A stretch of DNA of 64,000 bases from Oscillospiraceae bacterium (GCA_017459865.1 JAFUCD010000002.1:62001-126000); one strand, 5' to 3'. Counted from the stretch's first letter, positions 9,501 to 16,854 are shown. Notes: generated by a model from the letters alone, not told the origin. Numbers and translations: made by a program.

Positions 9501-9842
9501 CTCGGCGGCTTCACCTACGCGGTGCACAATTTCACCGACCGCGCGCAGTTTGACGGCGCCGCCGGGCTCGCAAACTCCGGCGCGACCGTGCGCGTCTATT
9601 CCGGCAGCACGCTCCTGAAGACCTACACCGTCCCGGAAAACATGTACGGCACGGTCTGGAACGTCTTCTCCGTGAGCGCTGACGGCACGATCATCGACGG
9701 CGGCAAGACAGAGCAATATTTTGCATACTCCGGCAACGGCGCGGCGATCGCTGTGCTGTTCCCGGCGCAGCAGTCCGGCGCGACGCCCGCCGCGCTCCCG
9801 TCTGAGACGGTCTGGCGCAAGGTCGATCCAAAGAAGCAGTGA
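6546..9842 (+). CDS. SLH-anchored subtilisin-like serine protease (S8), 1098 aa
   Basis: Cell-surface protease. Order: signal peptide (1-25, cut near ALAA); three SLH modules (about 27-205) that would bind secondary cell-wall polymer; an Ig-like segment (about 215-310); a region like an I9 pro-domain (about 335-410, with SVIGALYDIEVYQIRV); the S8 peptidase with Asp497 (VGIMDG), His527 (HGTHVAG) and Ser749 (GTSMSAP); and a C-terminal beta-rich part containing VLTWNAQPEDLDAHL, which resembles YfaP/DUF2135-like domains. All three catalytic residues are present, so it should be active. ATG 6546 has GAGAGG upstream and directly begins the signal peptide; an upstream frame-matched start at 6531 lacks one. 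The peptidase portion (about 7.5-9.0 kb) is visibly more AT-rich than the SLH and C-terminal parts, suggesting domain shuffling. Confidence 0.9.
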   Translation: MKKRMFALLLALCMVASLLPAAALAAGTFSDVSPEDWFYTDVLYASEHDLMNGVGGGKFAPDAATTRAMIVTVLHRIAGEPEASKAAAFKDVASDAWYAKAVDWAAEQGVVNGKSADSFAPEDAITREQFAAILYRYAKASGMDISGKADLSGFADAALISDYAKNALAWANAAGLINGVSATALDPAGNATRAQAAAILHRFDTMKNASKPGEITFTVDKKDKTVTEPRQTFAGTYTVTNDQIDRIDWVQHSDVEAYEGVSGTVMIDQTKGTWEAADILLAPGANTLTFTAYTKNGAKAEQTVEITYDSGEIADYTSSDITYTDDNGNGYVNNVILVVLDASRSLEERQKALQQVCSAVDGSVIGALYDIEVYQIRVAKGDEAALTALCDAACKASDVVAAAKLDCLLPDTEISEKPSGIIAPRNSSASPMAVPSPASDKLFLQDPWSSNQSSALTEEDWDENNPVGANWWAEAVRAPSMWAYHDYFYPVTVGIMDGTPYAQHEDLRDVLSFAPSDTRDYRYHGTHVAGLIGAQPHNGKGIAGMCWTANMVSFDVKNQYTNQNTTTKFAWGFQDLLGQGCKVINVSQGYGADTYADLRTLQNRVYNERNFWNQTIQNEINNQREFLIIQSAGNGYDTSDENSDSYYEPFDAQWCGLFGGADSSAARARLMIVAATQEKQDNIEGKEHAADYQLVEWSNTGSAVDVTAPGTKIYSTMYYDRVFLNEHPAYVNAGYQAGDWGYQYQQGTSMSAPIVSGLAAAVWAVNPDFTSDTVKSIVKETATTVCYRNSENTKRSEIGYDARETYPMINAQAAVEEALRRTYGDGTAHFTFTNAQGGSLPGEVTFRIYRDAAKTDLVGEYTSENGAYTLLELPRANGTDYHQTTYYVSASGNRMMDNPSAASFRVDVGKTTEVSIPMSVDNTVFSSFRVVLTWNAQPEDLDAHLVAGNGGHVFYKTRSIPGARMDLDDTQSFGPETITVDDVAALGGFTYAVHNFTDRAQFDGAAGLANSGATVRVYSGSTLLKTYTVPENMYGTVWNVFSVSADGTIIDGGKTEQYFAYSGNGAAIAVLFPAQQSGATPAALPSETVWRKVDPKKQ

Positions 9843-9849
9843 CAGCTTT

Positions 9850-10527
9850 ATGAACCGCAATTCGATTGCTCAGCCTGCTGATCCTGATAGCTGGAGCCGT
9901 ATGTATGCGCTTGCAGAACAGTACTACATTTCGCACGGCGATCTCGATGTGCCGTCGAACTATGTGACGCCGGAAGGGGAGCGCCTCGGCGCGTGGCTGA
10001 ATCGCCAGCGTCAGCTTCGTGACGGAAAGCGCAGTGGCGGTATCTCCGACGAGCGCGTGCGCATGCTCGACGCCATCGGCATGTCGTGGCTGGATCGCTC
10101 TGAGGAGCGCTGGAACCGCAATTTCCGTGCCCTACGCGCATACTATGCGCGCCATGGCGATCTCGATGTGCCGCAGAATTATGTGACGACCGACGGTCTT
10201 CAGCTTGGCCAGTTCGTAAAAAATATGCGCCACCACAGAGATACAAAATATCGCAAGTGCCTTACACCCGACAGAGTTGTTATGTTAACCGAAATGGGCA
10301 TGATCTGGGACGTGAATGAGTATCGCTGGCACCAGGGATTCAAGGCTGCGCAGCAATATTTCCGCATGCACGGAGACTTGCAGGTGCCTCGCAGGTTTGT
10401 CACTCGGGACAGCTTCAACCTTGGTTCATGGATTTCCTATCAGCGAAAAAAACATAATCAGGGAGAACTGAGTGAAGAGCATATCAAACAACTGAACTCC
10501 ATAGGGATGATCTGGAAACAGAGATAA
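9850..10527 (+). CDS. Stand-alone helicase-associated (HA) repeat protein, 225 aa
   Basis: The protein is three tandem copies of a roughly 65-residue helical module at residues 15-80, 88-153 and 160-222. Each has W...(Y)Y/F...HGDL-VP..(Y/F)VT....LG.W/F and ends with IGM(S/I)W. This is the helicase-associated domain pattern usually found in large numbers at the C-terminus of plasmid or actinobacterial superfamily 2 helicases. No helicase is fused or adjacent here. The domain is thought to bind nucleic acid; that role for this protein is inference. The start follows the protease stop by only 7 nt without a clear ribosome binding site, so it may depend on translational coupling. It is cytoplasmic by sequence: no signal peptide and no membrane segment. 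Confidence 0.75.
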   Translation: MNRNSIAQPADPDSWSRMYALAEQYYISHGDLDVPSNYVTPEGERLGAWLNRQRQLRDGKRSGGISDERVRMLDAIGMSWLDRSEERWNRNFRALRAYYARHGDLDVPQNYVTTDGLQLGQFVKNMRHHRDTKYRKCLTPDRVVMLTEMGMIWDVNEYRWHQGFKAAQQYFRMHGDLQVPRRFVTRDSFNLGSWISYQRKKHNQGELSEEHIKQLNSIGMIWKQR

Positions 10528-10945
10528 TCAAAAGTGCTGGACAAACAATAACATCATAATAGTGGACACAGAAGTGAGTGTCTGCTATAATTGGATTACA
10601 GATGATGAACGATCGGCACCGTGATAGCAATTCCTGATCCCAATTTGATCCCAAAAGCCTGTGTACGTCATGCATGCAGGAGAATTGGTGTCACGAGAAA
10701 CCAACAGAAGCCATATTCTCTAAGCGGATCTGTTTAAGATTGGATTCGACTTGAGGAGTGGGAATAATACATAATTTGACTTCGATTGGTTCAGATTATC
10801 TCAAAACACTTGAAACAGCAGGCATTCATCAGAGTGCCTGCTGTTTTTGGCCGCTTCGGTGATAGCAGAATGATAGCAAAATAGATACCAAAACAGAACT
10901 GCTCGGGTCCAAGCCAAATGCTTTGGGTGCTGTTGCAAATAAATG
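10528..10945. other. Gene-free stretch with GATAGC-type repeats and a possible integration scar
   Basis: No gene supported. The motif GTGATAGCA occurs at about 10621 and again near 10859 followed by TGATAGCA and GATACCA. A segment at 10742-10775 (TGGATTCGACTTGAGGAGTG and on) closely matches 12889-12916 on the far side of the LysR/LysE pair. See the matching entry at 12608-12970. Confidence 0.5.
10813..10848 (+). terminator. Intrinsic terminator hairpin, possibly bidirectional
   Basis: AAACAGCAGGCA (10813-10824) pairs with TGCCTGCTGTTT (10835-10846) and the T-run continues to 10848. It could end plus-strand transcripts from the HA-repeat gene and minus-strand transcripts from the LysR gene. 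Confidence 0.8.
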
Positions 10946-11866
10946 TCAGACGGGGATCTCCCCTGCCTCTCCAGCATATTCCCGCAAGGCGTTAATATAG
11001 ATCGCACCCAACTCAGAAAGACTTTGATCCCGATTCAGAAGGTAACCGATCTCCATATATTCCGATTCGTCCAGCGGCAGCGCGACGATCTCTTCCCCCT
11101 GAAGTTGGCGGGGGAAAATGCCGCTGGAGATGGTGTAGCCCTGCAGGCCGATCATCAGATTGACGATCGCGGCCCGATCGCTGACCTTGATGCTCTTTTC
11201 CGACGGCACGGTGCTGAACAGCTCCTCGGAGAAAAACGGCGATTCATACGCCCCTTGCAGAAAGCTCAGCCGGGGATATGGCTCCAGGTCCGCAAGTTTG
11301 ATCTTTGCGAAGGGCACCAGAGGATGCTCCCGGTGCAGAAAAACATGGGGCTTGGTCGTGAAGAGGGGCGTAAAGTGGAGATCCAAATCGGCAAAGCTCT
11401 TTTGCAGGACGGCTTTGTTTTCCTGACTGAGATAGAGGACCCCCACATCGCAAAAACGGTTTCTTACATCCTGCAGGATTTGGTTGGTCTGCGTTTCGTT
11501 GAAAATAAACTCATAACGCTCCTGGCCGTAGCGCTGGACCATTTTGACAAAGGCGTTGGCGGTGAAGGTATAATGCTGCGTGGAGACGCAGAAGCGCTGG
11601 CGCTCCGGCCGACCGGAAATATAGCGGTCTGTCAGCGCCTGCATCGGCTCCACGACCTGCCGCGCATAACCAAGAAACTCCATGCCCTCTGCCGTGATGG
11701 AGATGCCCGCCCGGCTGCGGACAAAGAGCTGGATGCCGACCTCCGTTTCCAACTCCCGAATGGCGCTGGACAGGCTGGGCTGGGCGATGAAAAGCCGCCT
11801 CGCCGCCTCCGTAATGGAGCCGGTTTCAGCCACGGTGATCACATAGCGAAGCTGTTGAGCTGTCAT
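10946..11866 (-). CDS. LysR-family transcriptional regulator, about 306 aa
   Basis: N-terminal winged helix-turn-helix starting MTAQQLRYVITVAETGSITE with the LysR signature AARRLFIAQPSLSSAIRELE (residues about 18-45), then a periplasmic-binding-protein-like effector domain (about 90-295) of the usual length. The start at 11866 is chosen because GGGGAGGA lies 7 nt upstream; a longer reading from 11953 would add a non-LysR-like extension across the promoter. It is divergent from a LysE-type exporter, the standard LysR arrangement, and a T-N11-A box sits between the two. It probably controls that exporter in response to an amino acid or related compound; the ligand cannot be read from the sequence. 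Confidence 0.92.
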   Translation of the reverse strand: MTAQQLRYVITVAETGSITEAARRLFIAQPSLSSAIRELETEVGIQLFVRSRAGISITAEGMEFLGYARQVVEPMQALTDRYISGRPERQRFCVSTQHYTFTANAFVKMVQRYGQERYEFIFNETQTNQILQDVRNRFCDVGVLYLSQENKAVLQKSFADLDLHFTPLFTTKPHVFLHREHPLVPFAKIKLADLEPYPRLSFLQGAYESPFFSEELFSTVPSEKSIKVSDRAAIVNLMIGLQGYTISSGIFPRQLQGEEIVALPLDESEYMEIGYLLNRDQSLSELGAIYINALREYAGEAGEIPV

Positions 11867-11900
11867 GGAAGGTCCTCCCCTTTTCTGTATTTCTGTCCCG

Positions 11901-11928
11901 ATTGTAGGGAAAACCTTCCTCCTTGTCA
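11901..11928 (-). promoter_or_regulatory. Promoter of the LysR gene
   Basis: On the minus strand TTGACA (11923-11928), 16-bp spacer, TACAAT (11901-11906). The -10 lies about 35 nt before the LysR start codon. Confidence 0.7.
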
Positions 11929-11943
11929 ATAGGTAAAAGCTAT
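11929..11943. promoter_or_regulatory. T-N11-A box, probable LysR operator
   Basis: ATAG-N7-CTAT (11929-11943) has the T-N11-A spacing (T11930, A11942) of LysR recognition sites and abuts the -35 of the lysR promoter, so binding would both autoregulate and reach the divergent gene. Confidence 0.55.
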
Positions 11944-11987
11944 GGTTTAACATTGAGAATAGATATTAGCAATATCACCCCCTGATC

Positions 11988-11996
11988 TGGTATGAT
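11988..11996 (+). promoter_or_regulatory. Extended -10 element for the LysE-type exporter
   Basis: TGG-TATGAT forms an extended -10 about 27 nt before the start codon. No good -35 is visible, as expected for a promoter that needs the LysR activator. Confidence 0.45.
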
Positions 11997-12022
11997 AACT
12001 GGCAGAAAGGGGGCCGCCTGTT

Positions 12023-12607
12023 ATGCCCATCTATGTTCTTGCCAATTTTCTTCTCTACTGTGTGATCAATGCTTTTACACCGGGACCGGGAAATATTCTG
12101 GCTCTCAATACCGTTACCAACTATGGCTGGCGGAAAGGGAAACCTTTGTTTTTCGGCATCTTTGCCGGTTATTATGTAGTGCAGGTCATTTGCGCTATCT
12201 TCGTCTATGGTATTGGTGCGTTTTTGCCGAAAGCCCTTACGGTCATGAAATATATCGGCGCGGCTTATATTCTGTGGCTTGCGATCCATATCGCCATAAG
12301 CAAGCCGGAGAGCACGGACAGCGCAGGATCCGCATCATTTCTAAAGGGTTTTCTGCTCCAATTCGTGAATATCAAAATCTACATGTTCGGGATCACCGCT
12401 TTGACCGGTTTCGTGACGCCCTACAGCACGGCTTTTCTTCCGCTTCTGGGATATGAATTGCTGATTGCAACAATCGGGACAATTGCAACCTTAACATGGA
12501 TCGGGATGGGGCTTGTGATTCAGAAGTTCTATCTGAAATACTATCGTCCGATCAACATTATCCTTGCATTGACGTTGCTGGAGTGCATATGGAGCATGCT
12601 GAAATAA
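12023..12607 (+). CDS. LysE/RhtB-family amino-acid exporter, 194 aa
   Basis: Integral membrane protein of the LysE translocator family, with about six hydrophobic helices and the typical early motif FTPGPGNILALNT (residues 18-30), followed by YGWRKGKPLFFGIFAG. Length is normal for the family (190-220 aa). Family members export amino acids or related small molecules by proton antiport. It is divergent from the LysR gene and probably under its control. GAAAGGGGG precedes ATG. It is flanked at a distance by related non-coding sequences, suggesting that regulator and exporter arrived together. Confidence 0.9.
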   Translation: MPIYVLANFLLYCVINAFTPGPGNILALNTVTNYGWRKGKPLFFGIFAGYYVVQVICAIFVYGIGAFLPKALTVMKYIGAAYILWLAIHIAISKPESTDSAGSASFLKGFLLQFVNIKIYMFGITALTGFVTPYSTAFLPLLGYELLIATIGTIATLTWIGMGLVIQKFYLKYYRPINIILALTLLECIWSMLK

Positions 12608-12970
12608 AGCGCATCCTGAAGTATTCGGTCGGCTTCTCTACAATGAAAGCATTGAAGTCTATTTGATTCTGTGCTATAGCAACCACATCAAGAAGTTCAT
12701 ACCAAACTTCCAAAGCAATCCCGTTAATCGTCCAAACCACCGCAGACTGTCCCAACAAATCGGACCGGTGATAGCAACGCTGATAGCTTTTTGATAGAAA
12801 AAGTCCGTAGACCCCATGGGTTGAGGATAATGGGAGTCAAATGGAGTCACGTCGAGGCAAATCTCCTAAACAAAAACAGTTAAAATGGGGATTCGCTTGG
12901 CGAGTGGGAATGATCCAAATCCAAACAGTCCCGAGGCCGCTGCATTGCTCACGGCTTCGGGGCCTTTTCG
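12608..12970. other. Gene-free stretch with the partner of the left-hand scar sequence
   Basis: No gene supported. GGTGATAGCA followed by TGATAGC and TGATAG occurs near 12768-12796, like the copies at 10.62 and 10.86 kb. The run ATTCGCTTGGCGAGTGGGAA (12891-12910) matches the region at 10745-10763, including upstream AACAGTTAAAAT/CTGTTTAAGAT similarity. Together these look like copies of one ancestral end sequence around the LysR/LysE cargo. Confidence 0.5.
12930..12968 (+). terminator. Terminator-like hairpin before the MerR gene end
   Basis: CCCGAGGCCG (12930-12939) pairs with CGGCTTCGGG (12952-12961), one wobble pair, followed by GCCTTTT. It lies between the converging LysE and MerR genes. 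Confidence 0.65.
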
Positions 12971-13780
12971 TTATGCCTGCTTCTTTCGCACCGGGAAGTA
13001 GACCTCGGTCTCCCATGCCTCCGGCGAGGGGGTGTCCAGGCGCGATTTTACGTACAGATCGAACGGCGGTCCGGCGATCTCATAGTCGTTTTCCATGATC
13101 CAGGATACGACCGCGCCGTAGGCCTCCGAGAGCGTGGCGTAGCCGCCGCGGTGCACGGTCATGGCGCACGGGCAGGGCTCTGTGATGGCGTCGGCCTTTT
13201 CCCGCTCCCGGATTTCGAGAAACACCTCGATGTCGGAGCAGTCCCGATCGAATTCCGTGTCGAAATATCGTGCGCCGGTCCGTCCCGTCGGCGTCACGCG
13301 CTCCTTTGCCGCGCGCTCATACAGCGTGCCGAAATACTTCCCGTACTCGTCCACGCTCATCCGGGCTCTGACGGACAGCAGGTCCATCGCGGGCGCGTCA
13401 CGGAGCACAACGGCGTATGCTTTCTGATAGTTCATGATGTCACCTGTCCTTTCGAATTCTGTGAGATGTGTCTGCAGCTCGCGGAGGACGCTGTCGAGCT
13501 TCCGCCGCTCCCGCAGCAGCGCCTCCTGCTGCATGCGGAGCCGCCGCGAGATTTCATGCGGTTCGGATAAGGCGGTGATCTGCAGGATCTCCTCCAGCGA
13601 AAAGCCGTACCGCTTCAGCCGCTGGATATAGTTCATGGCGTCGATCTGCTCGGCCCGGTAATACCGGTACCCGGTCTGCGGATCGATCCGTGCGGGGACG
13701 AGCAGCCCGAGCTTATCATAGTGGCGCAGGGTCTTGACGCTCACCTGACAGATCCTTGAAAATTCGCCGATTTGCAGCAT
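12971..13780 (-). CDS. MerR-family regulator with GyrI/BmrR-like ligand domain, 269 aa
   Basis: N-terminal MerR winged helix (MLQIGEFSRICQVSVKTLRH, then YDKLGLLVPARIDPQTGYRYY, residues 1-45), a coiled-coil dimerisation helix (about 75-115), and a C-terminal domain of about 155 residues with the GyrI-like/SOUL-type pattern (RMSVDEYGKYFGTLYERA, VHRGGYATLSEAYGAV). This is the BmrR-type architecture that senses organic, often drug-like, compounds and activates by untwisting promoters with 19-bp spacers. Exactly such a promoter lies in front of its own gene. AAAGGAGG is 8 nt before ATG. It is divergent from the alkylation-repair gene; control of that neighbour is possible but not shown. Confidence 0.9.
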   Translation of the reverse strand: MLQIGEFSRICQVSVKTLRHYDKLGLLVPARIDPQTGYRYYRAEQIDAMNYIQRLKRYGFSLEEILQITALSEPHEISRRLRMQQEALLRERRKLDSVLRELQTHLTEFERTGDIMNYQKAYAVVLRDAPAMDLLSVRARMSVDEYGKYFGTLYERAAKERVTPTGRTGARYFDTEFDRDCSDIEVFLEIREREKADAITEPCPCAMTVHRGGYATLSEAYGAVVSWIMENDYEIAGPPFDLYVKSRLDTPSPEAWETEVYFPVRKKQA

Positions 13781-13802
13781 GGCAGCATCCTCCTTTGATG
13801 GT

Positions 13803-13818
13803 TCAGATTCGAATCTGA
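13803..13818. promoter_or_regulatory. 16-bp perfect palindrome at the MerR-gene transcription start
   Basis: TCAGATTCGAATCTGA is perfectly self-complementary and lies immediately downstream of the -10 of the MerR promoter, in the 5' untranslated region. It could be a second operator. Confidence 0.6.
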
Positions 13819-13822
13819 CGTC

Positions 13823-13853
13823 AGTATAGCCTGTCCCCCAAGGGGAGAGTCAA
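13823..13853 (-). promoter_or_regulatory. MerR-type promoter with 19-bp spacer
   Basis: On the minus strand TTGACT (13848-13853), 19-bp spacer, TATACT (13823-13828). The spacer contains the dyad CTCTCCCCT/GGGGGACAG. The overlong spacer with a central dyad is the hallmark of MerR-activated promoters, so the gene is very probably autoregulated. Confidence 0.85.
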
Positions 13854-13912
13854 TCCCTTTTTTGCATCTGAGAAAAACATGTCCGAAAACGGCGAGCTAT
13901 TTCGAAAAAGTG

Positions 13913-13921
13913 TGCTATAAT
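13913..13921 (+). promoter_or_regulatory. Extended -10 promoter for the Ada-AlkA gene
   Basis: TGC-TATAAT ends 43 nt before the start codon of the repair gene. No recognisable -35 at the expected distance; the extended -10 may compensate or an activator may be needed. Confidence 0.6.
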
Positions 13922-13964
13922 AAGAATCACAGAGAACGATCGCGGACGCGGGGAGGAAAGCGGA

Positions 13965-15365
13965 ATGGATCGGCAAATATATTATGAGGCGCTTCGCTCA
14001 CATGACATGCGGTTTGACGGGAAGTTTTTCGTCGGCGTCCGCAGCACCGGGATCTACTGTCGCCCGGTCTGCCGGGTTCGGACGCCGAAGGCGGAAAACT
14101 GTACCTTCTTCCGCTCTGCCGCCGAGGCAGAGGCGGCGGGCTACCGGCCGTGCCTGAAGTGCAGACCGGAGCTCGCGCCGGGGAACTCGATTCTGGAGGC
14201 AAGCTCAGATCTGGCCGAGGCCGCGGCGCGGGAGATCGAAGCCACCTGCGGGAACGGGGAGCGCCTTGCGGAGCTGGCGGAGCGGCTGGGCTGTACGGAT
14301 CGGCACCTGCGCCGTGTGTTTGAGTCGAAGCTTCATGTGACGCCGCTGCAGTATCGGCAGACATGCCGCCTGTTGCTGGCGAAAAAGCTGCTGACGGACA
14401 CGAGCCTATCTGTGCTGGACGTGGCGATGGCATCGGGCTTCGGCAGCCTGCGACGCTTCAACGCGGTCTTCGAGCGGGAATATAAGCTCACGCCCAGCGC
14501 TCTGCGCAGGCAATACGCAGGGCAGGAAAAGCGTGGCGACAGCTTCACCGTCGGGGTCGGATACCGCCCTCCCTATCGCTGGCAGGAGATGCTGCGCTTC
14601 CTCGGCACCCGCGCGATCCCCGGCGTGGAGGCCGTCCGGGATGACGCGTATTACCGAACCGTGAGGATCAAAGAGCACACCGGCTGGATCAAGGTCACGC
14701 TGCACGAGAAGAAAAGCACCCTCGCGGTCACGGTCTCCGCCTCGCTGATCCGCGTCCTGCCGCAGGTGCTCTCGGGGGTGCGCCGCCTGTTTGACACGGA
14801 CAGCGATCCACAGACGATCTGTGACGCCTTGCGCGGTATGCGGCAGCTCCACGAGATACTGCCGATCTGCGGGCTTCGCGTCCCTAGTTGCTTCGATGCC
14901 TTTGAGACCTGCGTGCGCGCCGTGCTCGGGCAGCAGATCACCGTGAAGGCCGCGACCACGCTCGCCGGACGGATCGCGCGGACATTGGGAACGCCGCTGG
15001 AGACTGAGATCGAGGGACTGACACACACGTTTCCGATACCGGACGAGGTGCTGGACGCCGGAGCGGAGGCGCTTGGCGCGCTGGGCGTGCTCCGCACCCG
15101 GAGCGCTTCCGTTCTGGAGCTGGCGGCGCTGTATCGACAAAACAGCCGGATCACACGGGAGCGGCTGCTGGCGATCCGTGGGATCGGCCCGTGGACGGCG
15201 GACTATATTGCCATGCGGGTGTTGGGAGATACGGACGCCTTTCTGCCCACGGACTATGGCGTGAAGACAGCGCTGGCGCCGCGCACGCAAACGGAGATGA
15301 CCGCGCTCTCAGAGCCATGGCGGCCGTGGCGCAGCTACGCGGTCATGAATCTTTGGAACATCTGA
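13965..15365 (+). CDS. Ada-AlkA fusion: DNA methylation sensor with 3-methyladenine glycosylase domain, 466 aa
   Basis: Alkylation-damage response protein. Residues 1-75 are the Ada zinc domain with Cys32, Cys36, Cys63 and Cys66 (YCRPVC ... CLKCRPE); by analogy with E. coli Ada the first cysteine accepts methyl groups from DNA phosphotriesters. An AraC-type helix-turn-helix follows (about 85-180, LGCTDRHLRRVFESKLHVTP). Residues about 190-466 are AlkA-like: the N-terminal sheet and a HhH-GPD glycosylase with LLAIRGIGPWTADYIAMR and catalytic Asp430 (LPTDYG). It excises alkylated bases. GGGGAGGAAAG precedes ATG. The ogt gene follows 17 nt downstream, giving a compact repair operon. The C-terminus is short compared with AlkA but past the catalytic region. 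Confidence 0.93.
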   Translation: MDRQIYYEALRSHDMRFDGKFFVGVRSTGIYCRPVCRVRTPKAENCTFFRSAAEAEAAGYRPCLKCRPELAPGNSILEASSDLAEAAAREIEATCGNGERLAELAERLGCTDRHLRRVFESKLHVTPLQYRQTCRLLLAKKLLTDTSLSVLDVAMASGFGSLRRFNAVFEREYKLTPSALRRQYAGQEKRGDSFTVGVGYRPPYRWQEMLRFLGTRAIPGVEAVRDDAYYRTVRIKEHTGWIKVTLHEKKSTLAVTVSASLIRVLPQVLSGVRRLFDTDSDPQTICDALRGMRQLHEILPICGLRVPSCFDAFETCVRAVLGQQITVKAATTLAGRIARTLGTPLETEIEGLTHTFPIPDEVLDAGAEALGALGVLRTRSASVLELAALYRQNSRITRERLLAIRGIGPWTADYIAMRVLGDTDAFLPTDYGVKTALAPRTQTEMTALSEPWRPWRSYAVMNLWNI

Positions 15366-15382
15366 TGAACGGAGGAACGACC

Positions 15383-15883
15383 ATGTATGATTATATCCGA
15401 TATCCGTCCCCGCTCGGGACCTTGACGATCGCCGCCGAGGGCGAGGCGCTGACGGCGCTCGTGATCGAGGGTCAGAAGTATGCCGAGCGCCATCTCGCCG
15501 GGGCGGGGCGGGAGCGCGAAACGCCGGTGCTGCGCGCCGCGCGCGCCTGGCTGGACCGGTATTTTTCGGGGGATGCGCCCGCCGCCGCGCTGCCGCTCGC
15601 GCCGAAGGGGACCGAATTCCAGCGGCGCGTCTGGCAGGCGCTGCGCGCCATCCCCTATGGGCGGACGACGACCTATGGCGCGCTGGCGGTGCAGCTCGGC
15701 AGTTCCGCCCGCGCGGTGGGCGGCGCCGTGGGGCGCAATCCGCTCTCGATCCTCATCCCGTGCCACCGCGTTCTGGGTGCTGACGGCAGCCTGACCGGCT
15801 ATGCCGGGGGACCGGAAAACAAGGCAAAGCTCCTGCGGCTGGAGGGGATCGCGTTCCGCGAACAACCGCGCGGAGGCAGATAA
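15383..15883 (+). CDS. ogt: Methylated-DNA--protein-cysteine methyltransferase, 166 aa
   Basis: Suicide repair enzyme that transfers methyl groups from O6-methylguanine to its own cysteine. The active-site motif IPCHRV carries Cys127; the preceding PYGRTTTYGALA helix (about 91-102) and the SSARAVGGAVGRNPL recognition helix are intact. Length is standard for Ogt. The start ATG 15383 has GGAGG at 15371-15375; the frame is open further upstream but overlaps the glycosylase gene. It is probably co-transcribed with the Ada-AlkA fusion and, by analogy with the E. coli adaptive response, induced through methylated Ada. Confidence 0.95.
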   Translation: MYDYIRYPSPLGTLTIAAEGEALTALVIEGQKYAERHLAGAGRERETPVLRAARAWLDRYFSGDAPAAALPLAPKGTEFQRRVWQALRAIPYGRTTTYGALAVQLGSSARAVGGAVGRNPLSILIPCHRVLGADGSLTGYAGGPENKAKLLRLEGIAFREQPRGGR

Positions 15884-16026
15884 AGCGCGCTTACGCGGCA
15901 AAGATCCCGAAGCAAGGGAAAAAGGATGAATGCGTGCGGCGCGATCCGGGACGCTGTCTCCTTGCTCTGCAAGAGAGATGCGGCAGCGGGCGATCTTTTT
16001 TTCGCGCGCGGGAACAATTCGCCCGA

Positions 16027-16722
16027 TTATCTCTCGGATGGCTCGGAGAGCGCGGCACGGAGCTTTTCCAGCGCCCGCTTTTCGATCCGGGATACATAGC
16101 TCCGGCTGATGCCGAACCGCTGCGCCACCACGCGCTGCGGCAGCGGCTCGTCGCGGTCGAGCGCGTAGCGCATCCGGATCACGTCGCGCTCGCGGTCTGT
16201 GAGCACGTGCTCCACGGCGTCGCGCAGACGCATCGCCGCGTCCTGCTCCGCCATGCGCTCGTCGAGCGCCATGTCCTCCGCGAGCAGATCCATCCACGAG
16301 AGCGCGCTCCCGTCCGGGTCCGTGTCCAGCGCGTCGGAGAGCGAGACGTCGGACGCCCGCTTGCGCTCGGAGCGGAAGTACATCAGGATCTCATTTTCAA
16401 TGCAGCGGCTGGCATAGGTCGCGAGCCGGACGTTTTTGTCCGGGCGATAGGTGTTCACGCCCTTGATCAGTCCGATCGTGCCGATGGAGATCAGGTCATC
16501 GGGCTCGCAGCCGCGGGCGTAGTATTTCTTGATGATGTGCGCCACGAGCCGCAGATTGTGTGCGATGAGCTTGTCGCGCGCCTGCTCGTCGCCCTGCATC
16601 CATTGCTCCAGCGCCGCCTGCTCCTCGTCCGCCGGGAGCGGCGGGGGAAAGCTGCTGCCCGGCGCAAGGCGCAGCATCAGAAAGGCGCTGCTCATCATCA
16701 GTATCAGCGTGGAATACAGCAT
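16027..16722 (-). CDS. sigK: Sporulation sigma factor, SigK type, 231 aa
   Basis: Sigma-70-family factor with region 2 (RLVAHIIKKYYARGCEPDDL, ISIGTIGLIKGVNTY, RLATYASRCIENEILMYFR) and region 4 (ERDVIRMRYALDRDEPLPQR, GISRSYVSRIEKRALEKL). The N-terminus MLYSTLILMMSSAFLMLRLA is a hydrophobic pro-sequence followed by GSSFPPPLPADEE, matching the pro-sigmaK pattern (GSFPKPLS) rather than SigE, SigF or SigG. Pro-sigmaK is normally cleaved at the membrane late in the mother cell and drives coat and cortex genes. Start at 16722 has GGAGGG 7 nt upstream. The gene is continuous here, with no skin-type insertion. It is direct evidence that the organism belongs to a spore-forming lineage. Confidence 0.9.
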   Translation of the reverse strand: MLYSTLILMMSSAFLMLRLAPGSSFPPPLPADEEQAALEQWMQGDEQARDKLIAHNLRLVAHIIKKYYARGCEPDDLISIGTIGLIKGVNTYRPDKNVRLATYASRCIENEILMYFRSERKRASDVSLSDALDTDPDGSALSWMDLLAEDMALDERMAEQDAAMRLRDAVEHVLTDRERDVIRMRYALDRDEPLPQRVVAQRFGISRSYVSRIEKRALEKLRAALSEPSER

Positions 16723-16854
16723 GAGGATCCCTCCGTCCGTTTTATCGTGCTGATGCAAGTTTATTCGCCGCGCCTCGTCCACTTTCGCGCAGCCTTGTTT
16801 TTGGTGCAAATCAGAGAAAATGGACAAAAAATCGGTAAAATGTCACACACCTAC

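Noticed and set aside
16027..16722. Skin-type element interrupting sigK
   Set aside because: The sigK frame is continuous from pro-sequence to region 4, with no recombinase next to it.
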